Source: Roseivivax lentus
Lineage (GTDB): Bacteria > Pseudomonadota > Alphaproteobacteria > Rhodobacterales > Rhodobacteraceae
Assembly (NCBI RefSeq): GCF_900156805.1
Contig: NZ_FTOQ01000001.1
Location: 682,001 to 746,000, forward strand
Direction of reading: 5' to 3'
DNA: 64,000 nucleotides
The notes beneath the pieces are model-generated. The model was given only the letters and a program-made list of their open reading frames with translations. It was not told where the DNA came from and ran no database searches. The translations under genes and the position numbers were made by a program. Of the stretch, positions 1 to 9,651 are shown in pieces. Within the stretch, counting starts at the first letter, position 1, and each line of letters starts with the position of its first letter.

Positions 1-998
<998 letters not shown>

Positions 999-1052
999 GC
1001 CGACCCCCTCCAGTTACCGCCAGTGCCCCACACCGCCTGTGGGGTGCCACTT

Positions 1053-1083
1053 CCCCGCCTGCCGTCCGGTTGGCGGGGCTTTT
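1053..1083 (+). terminator. Rho-independent terminator after ccrM
   Basis: A 7-bp stem CCCCGCC (1053-1059) pairs with GGCGGGG (1072-1078) and is followed by CTTTTC. A second hairpin, CCCCACA (1026-1032) with TGTGGGG (1038-1044), lies just upstream without a T-run. The T-run is on the plus strand, so it serves ccrM. Confidence 0.6.
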
Positions 1084-1102
1084 CGTTGGCGGGCCTCCGC
1101 GC

Positions 1103-1576
1103 TCAGCCCTCCGGCGCGGGCGGCCATGCCAGCGCCGGACCGGTGCGGAAATGGGACACGTTGTTGGTGAAAACCGTCTCGGGCTCGAGCCGGATCAGCC
1201 GTCCCTCGGGATCATCGATGCGCGCGATGTTCTCGATGAACCACGCGTTCCAGTCCCGCTCCTCGGGGCCGAGATACTTGGCGAGAAGCCGACGGAAGCG
1301 CCCCGCATCCATGGGCCGGATCGCCGCACGCCCGCGCAGGCCGAGATGCAGCAGGAGGCCCGCCGCGTTGTCGAAATGCACGATCTCCACCGCGCATCGC
1401 GGATCCTGCGCGAGCCTGTGCACCGAAGAGCCGGACCGCGCCCCGGGCATCCAGAGCGCCCCGTCTTCCCAGAGAAACCAGACCGGCGCGTTGCGGGGAC
1501 CCTCCGGCGACATGGTCGCGAGATTGGCCATGAGCGGTTGCGACAGAAGCGCATCGGGATCGAAGCTGCGTGCCAT
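1103..1576 (-). CDS. Pyridoxamine-phosphate-oxidase-like FMN-binding split-barrel protein
   Basis: A 157-residue single-domain protein that resembles the PPOX/FMN-binding split-barrel superfamily. The N-terminal part (LMANLATMSPEGPRNAPVWF) is the typical first strands, where the isoalloxazine ring is contacted. VHRLAQDPRCAVEIV is the usual second-strand block, and the length fits this family. Members bind FMN, F420 or haem and reduce or oxidise small molecules; the substrate cannot be told. The gene lies alone on the minus strand between ccrM and a divergently transcribed DMT gene. The ATG at 1576 is the first plausible start. Confidence 0.7.
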   Translation of the reverse strand: MARSFDPDALLSQPLMANLATMSPEGPRNAPVWFLWEDGALWMPGARSGSSVHRLAQDPRCAVEIVHFDNAAGLLLHLGLRGRAAIRPMDAGRFRRLLAKYLGPEERDWNAWFIENIARIDDPEGRLIRLEPETVFTNNVSHFRTGPALAWPPAPEG

Positions 1577-1693
1577 GCCGCGATCCTAGCCCGCGCGGCA
1601 GGCCATGTCTGCAGCGGCCGGTGCGCGCAGGCGCGCGCTACCGGCTTGCACCCGGTCCCGGCTCCGGGTCATGTGTCGGCCTGAGGAGACCGC

Positions 1694-2569
1694 ATGGATA
1701 TTCGCGCAGTGATGATGGGGCTGGCCTTCGCGGCCATGTGGTCGTCGGCCTTCACCTCGGCGCGGGTGATCGTGCAGGCCGCCCCGCCGCTTTACACGCT
1801 GTCGCTGCGCTTCTTCATCTCGGGGCTGATCGCCGTCGGGATCGCGCGCGCCATGGGCCAGACCTGGCATCTGAGCCGGGCGCAATGGCGCGCGGTGGTC
1901 ATTTTCGGATTGTGCCAGAACGCGATCTATCTGGGTCTGAATTTCATCGCGATGCAGCGGGTGGAGGCGTCGCTCGCCGCGATCATCGCCTCGACCATGC
2001 CGCTGATCGTGGCGCTTCTGGCCTGGACGGTGTGGCGCGAAAAGCTGCCCCGGAGGGGTGTCGCGGGGCTCTTCGCGGGGATCGTCGGGGTGGCGATCAT
2101 CATGGGCGCGCGGCTGTCGGGCGGGGCGGACCTGCCGGGGATCGTGCTGTGCATCGTGGCGGCGCTGTCGCTGGCGGTGGCGACGCTGACGGTGCAGAAC
2201 ACCAGCGCGAAGGGCAACGTGCTGATGGTGGTGGGCCTGCAGATGTTCGTGGGCGCGGCGGCGCTGGCTCTTCCTGCGCTCCTCTTCGAGGAGCTGGTCA
2301 TCGCCTGGTCCGGCACGCTGGTCTTCGCCTTCTGGTACACCGTCCTGGTGCCGGGCGTGCTGGCCACGCTCGTGTGGTTCCTGCTGGTCGACCGGATCGG
2401 CGCCACGCGCAGCGCGACCTTCCATTTCCTCAACCCGTTCTTCGGCGTGGTCATCGCCTGGGCGCTTCTGGGCGAGCCGCTGAGCCTGTGGGACGGGCTG
2501 GGCGTCGTCGTCATCGCGGGCGGCATCCTCGCGGTGCAGCTCGCGCGGGCGGAGGTGCGCCGGGGCTGA
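1694..2569 (+). CDS. EamA/DMT-family exporter
   Basis: A 291-residue inner-membrane protein with about ten hydrophobic segments arranged as two repeats of the EamA (DUF6) domain. Typical sequence marks are FAAMWSSAFTSARVIVQAAPP at the N-terminus and FHFLNPFFGVVIAWALLGEPL near the C-terminus. The family contains drug/metabolite exporters for amino acids, carboxylates and nucleobases; the substrate is not predictable. The ATG at 1694 follows GAGGAGACCGC, a reasonable ribosome-binding site. It converges on the eutA-like gene with only ten bases between the stops. Confidence 0.85.
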   Translation: MDIRAVMMGLAFAAMWSSAFTSARVIVQAAPPLYTLSLRFFISGLIAVGIARAMGQTWHLSRAQWRAVVIFGLCQNAIYLGLNFIAMQRVEASLAAIIASTMPLIVALLAWTVWREKLPRRGVAGLFAGIVGVAIIMGARLSGGADLPGIVLCIVAALSLAVATLTVQNTSAKGNVLMVVGLQMFVGAAALALPALLFEELVIAWSGTLVFAFWYTVLVPGVLATLVWFLLVDRIGATRSATFHFLNPFFGVVIAWALLGEPLSLWDGLGVVVIAGGILAVQLARAEVRRG

Positions 2570-2579
2570 GCCCCCGGGC

Positions 2580-3320
2580 TCAATGCGCCGCGAAAAGCGT
2601 GCCGAGATCGGGACGCCGGTCCGCGATCCCCGCCAGCCGCAGCATGTGCCAGGCCAGAACGGTGTTCGAGGACAGGACCGGCAGGCCGAGCGCCTGTTCG
2701 AGCGGGGCGATCACCCCAAGCGTGCGCAGGTTGGTGCAGGACAGGAACAGCGCCTCGGCCCCGCCCTCGGCCATCAGCGCGCGGCCCGCAGCGATGATGG
2801 AGTGCGGGGCGATCCGCACCACCTTTTCCTCCGCCGCCTCGTCGAAGGTGCCGAAAAGCGGCGTCTCGATCCCCTCGGACAAGAGCGCGGCGCGCAGCCG
2901 GTCGGAGACGGCGGCGACGTAGGGCGACAGGATCGCGATGCGACGCAGCCCGAGCGCGGCGCAAGCCGCGGTCAGCGCGGTCACGGGGTCGGTCACCGCG
3001 CGGGCAGGCACCGCCCCGCCGACCAGCGCCGCGACCCGCGCGCGCCCGATCACCGCCGCCCCCGAGGTGCAGCCATAGCCCACCGCGTCGAAGCGCCGGG
3101 CCTGCGGCAGGAGCCGCGCTGCGGCCGGCAGGGCCTCGGCCATGGCGCCCAGCGTCTCCTCGGTGACCTCGTCGCCCGAGGGCACGCGGCTGGTCAGCAG
3201 GTTCACGCGCAAGGGCATGAGATCGCGCAGATCCCGTTCGAGGCTTTCATCGGCCGACAGGACGATCAGGCCGATCCGGGCCTCGTCGGCATCGAGGCTG
3301 TCATAGGGGAAATGCGTCAT
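2580..3320 (-). CDS. Asp/Glu racemase / maleate isomerase-fold protein (EutA-like)
   Basis: A 246-residue protein of the aspartate/glutamate racemase superfamily, in the branch with maleate isomerases and arylmalonate decarboxylases. Two catalytic-type cysteines are visible in GYGCTSG and LSCTNLRT, with the nucleotide-like loop ILSPY between them. The ATG at 3320 overlaps the stop of the upstream M24 gene by four bases (ATGA), so it is the last gene of a coupled three-gene operon. EutA of the Sinorhizobium/Ruegeria (hydroxy)ectoine catabolic cluster belongs to this same family, and the gene sits next to ectoine synthesis genes, but equivalence is inference. It could equally act on another dicarboxylate or amino acid. 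Confidence 0.7.
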   Translation of the reverse strand: MTHFPYDSLDADEARIGLIVLSADESLERDLRDLMPLRVNLLTSRVPSGDEVTEETLGAMAEALPAAARLLPQARRFDAVGYGCTSGAAVIGRARVAALVGGAVPARAVTDPVTALTAACAALGLRRIAILSPYVAAVSDRLRAALLSEGIETPLFGTFDEAAEEKVVRIAPHSIIAAGRALMAEGGAEALFLSCTNLRTLGVIAPLEQALGLPVLSSNTVLAWHMLRLAGIADRRPDLGTLFAAH

Positions 3321-4471
3321 AGCCCGATCTCCGGGATCGCTGGGCCCGCGGGGGTGGACAGCCATTCGGCGCCATCCTCGCGCAGCACGATGTTTTCCTC
3401 GTGCACCATGATCCGTCCGCCCGGCAGCGCGACCGAGGGCTCCAGCGTCAGCACGGTGCCGGCGGGCAGGGGCGTCGTGTCGGCGGGAATGATCGAGGGC
3501 CATTCCGTGAGCTGCTGACCGAGGCCGTGGCCGAAGCGGCCCGCTTCCTCGGCGGCCCCGCCATCGGAGGCGATGCGCGCCATGGCGTGAAACAGATCGG
3601 CCGGGCTGACACCGGCGCGCGCGGCGGCAAAGCCCGCCGCCGTCGCCTCGATCAGGCGGGCATGGGCCTCCTTCACAGCCGTTGAGGCGGGTCCCATCGA
3701 CAGGTTGCGATCGAAATCGCAGAAATAGCCCGCGCGAATGAGCCCGGTATCGAGCATCACAACGTCGCCCCGGGCAAGCGGCGTCCCGGTCGCGGGCGAG
3801 ATCACGTCGAGATAGCCGCCCTGTGCCGCGGCTCCCGCCACATAGGGCACCCAATCGGCGCCTTCGGAGAGGCAGAGCGCCTGGAAATCGCGGAACACTT
3901 GGTCGAGCGGCTGACCCTGGGCGAGGATCTCGGGCAGGCGGGCGAAGGCGCGGTCGGCCACGCCGCAGGCGGCGCGGATGGCGGCGATCTCGGGCTCGGA
4001 TTTCACCATCCTGAGGCCGCGGACGATATCGGCATCCGGCCCCAGATGGCGATCCTGCAAGGCGGCCTGAAGCGCGAAGAAGCCCGAAAGCGGCATGCGC
4101 AGATGGCTTTCCATGCCCATGGGCAGGCCGATGGCGCCGCCCGGAGGTGTCAGGTCCGCCAGCGTTGCGGCCAGCAGCGAGATGCCGTCATCGACGAGAT
4201 CGGGTGCGCGCCAGCTGCGGATATCGGTGATCCAGGTCGTCTCCATCAGCGCGCGGCCGATGGCGGGGATCACCGCCACCGGATCGCCCGAGGCGGGCAC
4301 GACCAGGAACCAGGGCCGCGTCGGGCTTTCCCAGAACCGCGTCAGGAAGCCCGAGAAATAGCGGAAATCGGGCTCCGTCGTCAGCAGCAGCGCATCGAGC
4401 CCGGCGGCGGCCATCGCCGTCTGCGCCCGGTCCACGCGGGTGCGGAACTCATCGGGCGCGAAGCCGCTCAT
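3317..4471 (-). CDS. M24 (Xaa-Pro aminopeptidase fold) family hydrolase
   Basis: A 384-residue protein with the creatinase-like N-terminal domain (LLLTTEPDFRYFSGF) followed by a pita-bread M24 catalytic domain. Metal-ligand candidates are the Asp pair in MLDTGLIRAGYFCDFDR, the His in FGHGLG and Glu in LTLEPSVALP and MVHEEN, all in the expected order. M24 members include prolidases, creatinase and ectoine hydrolase DoeA/EutD. The N-terminal region here does not look especially close to DoeA as I remember it, so the substrate is left open. The ATG at 4471 and the stop at 3317 both overlap their neighbours by four bases, giving tight translational coupling. Confidence 0.75.
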   Translation of the reverse strand: MSGFAPDEFRTRVDRAQTAMAAAGLDALLLTTEPDFRYFSGFLTRFWESPTRPWFLVVPASGDPVAVIPAIGRALMETTWITDIRSWRAPDLVDDGISLLAATLADLTPPGGAIGLPMGMESHLRMPLSGFFALQAALQDRHLGPDADIVRGLRMVKSEPEIAAIRAACGVADRAFARLPEILAQGQPLDQVFRDFQALCLSEGADWVPYVAGAAAQGGYLDVISPATGTPLARGDVVMLDTGLIRAGYFCDFDRNLSMGPASTAVKEAHARLIEATAAGFAAARAGVSPADLFHAMARIASDGGAAEEAGRFGHGLGQQLTEWPSIIPADTTPLPAGTVLTLEPSVALPGGRIMVHEENIVLREDGAEWLSTPAGPAIPEIGL

Positions 4472-5547
4472 CCTGGGGTCTCGGTCAGGAAGGCCAGCAC
4501 GCGGGCGTCTTCGTCGAGGCCCAGAGCCGCGCGCATCGGCACGCTTTCCATGAGGGCGGCGACGCCCGCCGCCCCCGAGGGCGTGGTGGCCAGCCCGGCG
4601 CGGTCGAGCGCGGGCAGCAGCGCTTCCACCTCCGCGTCGGACAGGGTCACGACCGCATCGGCATCCCGCGCGAGCCCCTTCAGCGCGATGAGCGAGGCCT
4701 CCTTGCAATCGAGCCGCCCCATGGACGACACCGGCCCTTCGGTCGTGACCGGGTGGCCCGCGCTCAGCGAGGCGGCGATGCAGGGCGCGGCCTCGGGCTC
4801 CACCACCACGATCACCACGTCCGCGCCCCAGGCCTTGCGGGCGCTGGCGGCGACGGCAACCGCCAATCCGCCGACACCCGCCTGCACGAAGATGTGGCTG
4901 GGCGGCCGGCCGATCTGGGTCACCACCTCGGCCATCAGCGCGAGGTAGCCCTGCATCAGGATGCGCGGCGCCTCGGTATATCCCTCCCACGAGCTGTCCG
5001 ACAGCAGCGTCCAGCTATTGGCCTGCGCGGCCTCGGCGGCGGCCTGCATGCTTGCCTCGTAATGAGCCCCTGCGCGGACCACGCGGGCGCCCTGGGCGCG
5101 CAGCCGGTCGGCAAAGCCTTCGGGCACGGTCTCCGACAGGTAGATCGCGGCCTCGGCGCCGAAGACGCGCGCGCCCGCCGCGACCGACAGGCCGTGATTG
5201 CCGGCGCTGGCGGTGACGTAGCACCGCCCGGCAAGCGCTGTGCGCAGGTCCGCCGCGCCGGTCTCGGTGGCGTCGCGCGCGATCACATGCGCGGCCCCCA
5301 GCGCCTTGAAGGAGCCGAGCCCCATGCGTCCGCGTTCGTCCTTGAGGGACAGGCTCGCCACCTCGGCGACCCGCGCGAGGTCCGGCGCGTCGACGAGCGG
5401 CGTCTCGCCCGCGGCGGGGCATTGCGCCAGAAGATGCAGGACCGGCGCCACGTCGTCTTCCGGAAACGGGATGCCCGGGGGCAGATCGGGCAGGGTTCCC
5501 GTCGCGCGGAAGGGGTTCGGGTGCAGTCGGGCCAAGGCGTCCTCCAT
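4468..5547 (-). CDS. Diaminopropionate ammonia-lyase-like PLP enzyme (fold type II)
   Basis: A 359-residue fold-type II PLP enzyme. The Schiff-base lysine is in MGLGSFKALGAAH, the phosphate-binding loop region is TASAGNHGLSVAAG, and the C-terminal TPSGAAGVAAL is typical. Blocks such as HPNPFRATGT near the start, SWEGYTEAPRILMQGY and HIFVQAGVGGLA follow 2,3-diaminopropionate ammonia-lyase (DpaL/YgeX) more than plain threonine dehydratase. Such enzymes deaminate diaminopropionate, serine or threonine. It is the first gene of the leftward operon with the M24 and racemase-fold genes and is separated from ask by a terminator. EutB of hydroxyectoine clusters is also a fold-type II dehydratase, so a role there is possible but unproven. 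Confidence 0.7.
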   Translation of the reverse strand: MEDALARLHPNPFRATGTLPDLPPGIPFPEDDVAPVLHLLAQCPAAGETPLVDAPDLARVAEVASLSLKDERGRMGLGSFKALGAAHVIARDATETGAADLRTALAGRCYVTASAGNHGLSVAAGARVFGAEAAIYLSETVPEGFADRLRAQGARVVRAGAHYEASMQAAAEAAQANSWTLLSDSSWEGYTEAPRILMQGYLALMAEVVTQIGRPPSHIFVQAGVGGLAVAVAASARKAWGADVVIVVVEPEAAPCIAASLSAGHPVTTEGPVSSMGRLDCKEASLIALKGLARDADAVVTLSDAEVEALLPALDRAGLATTPSGAAGVAALMESVPMRAALGLDEDARVLAFLTETPG

Positions 5548-5666
5548 CTTTTCGGGGAAGTGGGGCCGCCCGCGGCCGCGATGTCAATCGCGCTCTGCCG
5601 CGACGGGGCAGGCGGGCGTCTGAAATCCCGGGGCGCGGATGTGCCGGGACAACCGGGGCGCGCATG

Positions 5667-5693
5667 AAAAAGCCCCGGACAATGTCCGGGGCT
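5667..5693 (-). terminator. Rho-independent terminator of ectABC-ask
   Basis: On the minus strand a 9-bp stem GCCCCGGAC with a 3-base loop is followed directly by TTTTT. The arms on the plus strand are 5672-5680 and 5684-5692. It lies 28 bases past the ask stop and separates the ectoine operon from the downstream PLP-lyase operon. Confidence 0.85.
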
Positions 5694-5720
5694 TCTGGGT
5701 CGTTTGAATGGGGTGCGGGA

Positions 5721-7151
5721 TCAGGCGACGAGCTTGGCCGTCGCCTCACCCTTTCCCATGAACGTGTCGTGCAGGATCTTGATGCAGGTGTCGCGATCGT
5801 CGCGGTTGACCACGAATTGCGCATCGACCGTGCGCGTCGTCTGATGGGCCGAGATCACGTCGATACCGGCCTCGCGCAGCGCGCCGAGCCCGCGCTCGAG
5901 CACGTGCAGACCACGCAGATCCCGCCCGATCACCGACGCGATGGCCGTCGAGCGGACATTGATCTCGGAGCTGGGATAGCTCTCGTGCAGCCGCTTCTCG
6001 ATGGTGCGCATGGCGCTGAGCGGGGCGTCCACGTAATGCGTGATCGTGTTCGCATTCGAGGTCTTGGACACGATGCGCAGGTCATGCTGCGCCAGAAGCT
6101 CGAGGATCCGGGCGTCGTAACCCTTCACGCCGACCATGTCCTGCTCGAACAGCTCCAGCGCGAAGACGTCCACGCCGCAGACGATCTCGGCGACGCCCTG
6201 TTCGGCCTCCGCCTCGTCGATGAGCGTGCCGGGGTCCTCGGGCTCGAACGCGTTCGTCACGCGCAGCGGCACCTGGGTCTGGCGCAAGGCCTTGGCGGCG
6301 GTCGGGTGGATCGCCTCCATGCCCATGTTGGAAAGCTGATCGGCCACGTCGTAATTCGTGTGACCGAGCTTGCGCACGTTCTCGGCGCCGACGAGCTTAG
6401 GATCGGCGGAGGAGAGGTGGAACTCCTTGTGGATGATCGCCTCGCGCGCCTTGGTCAGCGCGGCGATCTGGCTGAACGTCACCTCGGAATAGCCGCGGTC
6501 GTACTTGTTCATCAGCCCTTCGGCGCATTGTGCGTAGCCGGTGATGATCGGCATCTCGCTGTCGATATCGACCCCGTCGAGACCGTCGCGGATACGATCC
6601 TCGAGGCTCATCTCGCGGTCGTCGCGCCAGCCCGACAGGTCCACGAAACGCGCATTGATGCCGTTTCGGCGCAAGAGCAGCGTGGTGACATAGGCGGAGT
6701 GCGCCTCACCCAGGCCCGACAGCAGCTCGCGGGTGACGGACATGTGCTGCGACAGCCGGAAATGCCCGTAGGAGCAAAGCCGGTGCAGGTCGATCAGGCA
6801 ATTGCGCGCGCCCTCGACCCGGTCGCGGACGAAATCGTTCGCATCGGACCGGTCGGCGGCATGGGTCAGCAGGCGGTCATGCGCCTCGCGCATCAGCTTG
6901 TCGACCTTGGACAGCGCGCCCATCCAGCCGTGCTCTTCGGTGTTCTCGGAGAAATGCGCGTAGACGCCGGGCTCACCGGACTTCTTGTGCTCCAGAAGCG
7001 CGTTGGTGATCCCGCCGAAGGCCGAGACGACGAACATCCGTCCGTAGCTGGGCGTGCCCACCTGGAAGAGCGGCTCAAGCAGCTCGTCCAGGCGCGACAT
7101 CGACGTGCCGCCGATCTTCTCGACCGTGTGGTTCTTGAACTCGGTGGTCAT
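5721..7151 (-). CDS. ask_ect: Ectoine-specific aspartate kinase (Ask_Ect)
   Basis: A 476-residue aspartokinase. The N-terminal KIGGTSM is the ATP/aspartate-binding signature, with the amino-acid kinase domain to about residue 300 and two ACT domains after it (KTSNANTITHYVDAPLS and SSEINVRSTAIASVIG). It phosphorylates aspartate, the first step towards aspartate semialdehyde and then L-2,4-diaminobutyrate. Its position as last gene of ectABC-ask identifies it as the specialised ectoine aspartokinase, which in this family is less feedback-inhibited than the housekeeping enzyme. The ATG at 7151 (MTTEFKNHTVEKIGG) is chosen; the frame stays open upstream but enters ectC. Confidence 0.95.
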   Translation of the reverse strand: MTTEFKNHTVEKIGGTSMSRLDELLEPLFQVGTPSYGRMFVVSAFGGITNALLEHKKSGEPGVYAHFSENTEEHGWMGALSKVDKLMREAHDRLLTHAADRSDANDFVRDRVEGARNCLIDLHRLCSYGHFRLSQHMSVTRELLSGLGEAHSAYVTTLLLRRNGINARFVDLSGWRDDREMSLEDRIRDGLDGVDIDSEMPIITGYAQCAEGLMNKYDRGYSEVTFSQIAALTKAREAIIHKEFHLSSADPKLVGAENVRKLGHTNYDVADQLSNMGMEAIHPTAAKALRQTQVPLRVTNAFEPEDPGTLIDEAEAEQGVAEIVCGVDVFALELFEQDMVGVKGYDARILELLAQHDLRIVSKTSNANTITHYVDAPLSAMRTIEKRLHESYPSSEINVRSTAIASVIGRDLRGLHVLERGLGALREAGIDVISAHQTTRTVDAQFVVNRDDRDTCIKILHDTFMGKGEATAKLVA

Positions 7152-7170
7152 GAATACCCCGTGAATATGG

Positions 7171-7563
7171 TTAGGCCGCTTCGTCAGGCGCGGCATAGGA
7201 GCCGTCTTCGCGGTGCACTTCCTTGCCGGTGACCGGCGGATTGAAGCAGCACGCCATGACAAGCTCTTCCTCGGCCCGCAGCGTGTGCTTGTCGTGCTGG
7301 TCGAGCGCGTACATCACGCCGGGCTTGATCTCGTGCGTCTCGCCGGTGGCCAGATCGGTGATCGAGCCCTTGCCGGACATGCAGTAGACACTTTCGAAGT
7401 GGTTCTTGTAGTGGAACGTGTGCTCCGAACCGGCCTTCAGGTAGGTGATATGGAACGAGAAGCCCATGTTGTCATCGGCCAGAAGCATCCGGACCGAGGT
7501 CCAGTCCGCATCGGAAACGGCCCGGTCGGTGCCCTTGAGTTGGTTTTCGTCGCGAACGATCAT
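7171..7563 (-). CDS. ectC: L-ectoine synthase EctC
   Basis: A 130-residue cupin that closes N-gamma-acetyl-L-2,4-diaminobutyrate to ectoine with loss of water. Counting from the ATG, Glu57, Tyr85 and His93 fall exactly where the iron ligands of characterised EctC proteins lie. The [19 protein letters not shown] and [12 protein letters not shown] stretches are typical of the family. It lies between ectB (5-bp gap) and ask (19-bp gap) in one leftward operon. No ectD hydroxylase gene follows, so the window itself encodes ectoine but not 5-hydroxyectoine synthesis. Confidence 0.97.
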   Translation of the reverse strand: MIVRDENQLKGTDRAVSDADWTSVRMLLADDNMGFSFHITYLKAGSEHTFHYKNHFESVYCMSGKGSITDLATGETHEIKPGVMYALDQHDKHTLRAEEELVMACCFNPPVTGKEVHREDGSYAAPDEAA

Positions 7564-7568
7564 GTCGA

Positions 7569-8864
7569 TTACTCCGCTGCAATTTTGTTGGTGGCGGACG
7601 CTTCGCGCACGGCCTCGAGCAGGATGTCGAGGCCTTTCTGAAGCGTCTCGGTCGGAACGGTCAGGGCGACGAGCACCTTGACCACTTCGTCGTCGGCACC
7701 CGAGGTCTCGATGATGAGGCCCTTCTCAAAGGCACGGGCACAGATGTCCGAAGCCATCTCGCCGGAGCCCACGTCGACGCCCTGCATCATGCCGCGACCC
7801 TTGAGCTTGGCGCCCGGGATCTCGTCGGCGATGACCTGTAGACCGGCGGTCAGCTGCACGGCCTTTTCCTGCACCTGGGTCTGGAAGCTGTCATCGGCCC
7901 AGAACTTCTCCAGCGTCACGCGGCCGGTGACGAAGGCGTGGGTGTTGCCCCGGAAGGTGCCGTTATGCTCGGCCGGCTTCCAGATATCGTGCTGCTTCTT
8001 GATGAGCAGCGCGGCGAACGGCAGGCCGAAACCCGAAAGCGATTTCGCCTGGGTGATCATGTCGGGCTTGATGCCCGCTTCCTCGATCGAGAAATAGGTG
8101 CCCGAGCGGCCGCAGCCCGACTGGATGTCGTCGATGATGAGCATGGCGCCGTGCTTTTCGGCAAGCTTGGCGATGCCCTGCATCCATTCGATGGACGCGG
8201 CGTTCAGACCGCCTTCGCCCTGGATCGGCTCGAAGATGAAGGCGGCGGGTGCGTCGATGCCCGAAGAGCTGTTCTCCAGCATCATCTCGATCTGGCTCAG
8301 CGTGTCGACGCCTGCGCCGAAGGCCCCGTCATAGGGCATGTGCGTGACGCCGCAGAGACCGCCGCAGGAATTTCCCGCACCGGCGCGCTTGCTGGCATTG
8401 CCGGTGAGCGACAGCGCGCCCATGGTCATGCCGTGGAAACCGTTGGAAAAGGTGATGATGTTGCGACGGCCGGTGACCTTGCGCGCAAGCTTCATCGCCG
8501 CCTCGACGGCGTTGGTGCCCGTGGGGCCAGTCATCATGACCTTGTAATCGTCCATGCCGCGCGGCTTCAGGATGTGGCTCTCGAAGGTCTCGAGAAAGCG
8601 CGCCTTCTCGGTGGTGTACATATCGAGACCATGCGCGATGCCGTCGCCCATGATGTGCTCCACCAGCGCCGTCTTCATGTCGGGGTCGTTGTGCCCGTAA
8701 TTCAGCGACGAGCAGCCGGCGAGAAAGTCGATATAGGTCTTGCCGTCCGCATCGGTCATCTCGGAGCCCGCAGCTTTGGTGAAGACGGTATCGAAATTGC
8801 GGCAGTAGGAACGCGCCTCGGATTCGCGGCGCTCGAAAATATCTTTGGTGACGGTCGTCGACAT
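7569..8864 (-). CDS. ectB: L-2,4-diaminobutyrate aminotransferase EctB
   Basis: A 431-residue class-III PLP aminotransferase. It transfers an amino group from glutamate to aspartate beta-semialdehyde, making L-2,4-diaminobutyrate, the committed ectoine precursor. The N-terminal [18 protein letters not shown] is an EctB hallmark; [19 protein letters not shown] is the phosphate-binding block; [18 protein letters not shown] holds the cofactor aspartate; and [15 protein letters not shown] carries the Schiff-base lysine. Length is normal for the family. The ATG at 8864 is preceded by AAGGA. It is second in the ectA-ectB-ectC-ask order. Confidence 0.97.
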   Translation of the reverse strand: MSTTVTKDIFERRESEARSYCRNFDTVFTKAAGSEMTDADGKTYIDFLAGCSSLNYGHNDPDMKTALVEHIMGDGIAHGLDMYTTEKARFLETFESHILKPRGMDDYKVMMTGPTGTNAVEAAMKLARKVTGRRNIITFSNGFHGMTMGALSLTGNASKRAGAGNSCGGLCGVTHMPYDGAFGAGVDTLSQIEMMLENSSSGIDAPAAFIFEPIQGEGGLNAASIEWMQGIAKLAEKHGAMLIIDDIQSGCGRSGTYFSIEEAGIKPDMITQAKSLSGFGLPFAALLIKKQHDIWKPAEHNGTFRGNTHAFVTGRVTLEKFWADDSFQTQVQEKAVQLTAGLQVIADEIPGAKLKGRGMMQGVDVGSGEMASDICARAFEKGLIIETSGADDEVVKVLVALTVPTETLQKGLDILLEAVREASATNKIAAE

Positions 8865-8927
8865 GGGACGTCCTTTCTTAGGGGGGATATGAGAGGAAAG
8901 TAGGGGCGGAACGGTGCGCGGCCAGTG

Positions 8928-9479
8928 TCAGGCCGCGCTCTCGATGATCGCCTCACGGAAGGTGATCGTGACCATGTGTTCGGTCGCGTGCTCACCGTTG
9001 AAGTGCGTGTCGCGGGTGAAATGCGCCTCGGAGGAGAGGATGGCATTGTTCTTATCCGCGAAGCTTTGGAACAGGCCCCAGGAGGCCTCGTTGTCCAGCG
9101 TGATCGTGGTCTTCATGCGCTTGCAATCCTCGGCCTCTTCGCGGGCCATCAGGGCAGAAAGCATGCGGGTTCCAAGCCCGATACCGCGTGCGTCGGACGA
9201 AACGGCGACCTGCCACACGAACATCGAATCGGGGTCCTGCGGCGTGATGTAGGCCGAGATCCAGCCGACGATATCGCCATCCATCTCCGCCACGACGCAG
9301 GTGTCGCGGAAATGATCGGCCTGCAGCAGGTTCGCATACATCGAGTTTTCATCGAGCGGCTTGCAGCTGCGGATGAGTTCCCAGATGGCAGCGCCATCCT
9401 CGCGCACGGGTTTGCGGAAGGTGACAGTACCGTCGGAATCGGTTTGTTGCAGGGTTTGCACGGGTTTCGCCTTCTTCAC
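8928..9479 (-). CDS. ectA: L-2,4-diaminobutyrate N-gamma-acetyltransferase EctA
   Basis: A 183-residue GNAT acetyltransferase. It acetylates L-2,4-diaminobutyrate with acetyl-CoA, the second specific step of ectoine synthesis. Family marks are FRKPVREDGAAIWELIRSC, PLDENSMYANLLQADHFRDT and FVWQVAVSSDARGIGLGTRM, the last holding the acetyl-CoA pyrophosphate loop. The likely start is GTG at 9479 (encoding MKKAK), only about 15 bases from the inferred transcription start and without a clear Shine-Dalgarno, so expression from a very short leader is implied. It is the first gene of the operon, divergent from ectR. Confidence 0.95.
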   Translation of the reverse strand: MKKAKPVQTLQQTDSDGTVTFRKPVREDGAAIWELIRSCKPLDENSMYANLLQADHFRDTCVVAEMDGDIVGWISAYITPQDPDSMFVWQVAVSSDARGIGLGTRMLSALMAREEAEDCKRMKTTITLDNEASWGLFQSFADKNNAILSSEAHFTRDTHFNGEHATEHMVTITFREAIIESAA

Positions 9480-9500
9480 ACGATTTGCTTTGCCTGATAA

Positions 9501-9528
9501 AGTATAATGCCCGGAGAGGATACTTCAA
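9501..9528 (-). promoter_or_regulatory. Candidate sigma-70 promoter of ectABC-ask
   Basis: On the minus strand TTGAAG (9523-9528) and TATACT (9501-9506) are separated by 16 bases, close to the sigma-70 consensus in an otherwise GC-rich chromosome. Transcription would begin near 9494, about 15 bases before the ectA start codon. Confidence 0.65.
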
Positions 9529-9559
9529 GGGACTAAGTAATTTTCTTCCCCAAGCCTGA

Positions 9560-9576
9560 CGCAAACCGGATTTGCG
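9560..9576. promoter_or_regulatory. Inverted repeat CGCAAA-N5-TTTGCG upstream of ectA
   Basis: Perfect 6-bp arms, CGCAAA (9560-9565) and TTTGCG (9571-9576), lie about 30 bases upstream of the ectA -35 box. The same arms recur at 9653-9670 in the same gap. Candidate operator for EctR or another osmotic regulator; the binding protein is inference. Confidence 0.5.
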
Positions 9577-9591
9577 CCAATGATTGACCGA

Positions 9592-9605
9592 AAACCCTAG
9601 GGTTT
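9592..9605. promoter_or_regulatory. 14-bp perfect palindrome in the ectA-ectR gap
   Basis: AAACCCTAGGGTTT is a perfect palindrome midway between the two CGCAAA...TTTGCG sites. It is a possible binding site for a dimeric regulator. Confidence 0.4.
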
Positions 9606-9651
9606 CCTGAAGAAAATAGATAAAACTGACCAAGATTGCTGAATTGCATTA

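Noticed and set aside
3317-4471. M24 protein considered as DMSP lyase DddP
   Set aside because: DddP has a distinct N-terminal region and substrate-site residues that are not seen here; the N-terminal creatinase-like domain fits ordinary M24 hydrolases.
5664-7232. 522-codon open frame antisense to ask
   Set aside because: It begins inside the ect terminator, lacks a ribosome-binding site, and its product has no recognisable motif. The minus-strand aspartokinase is certain.
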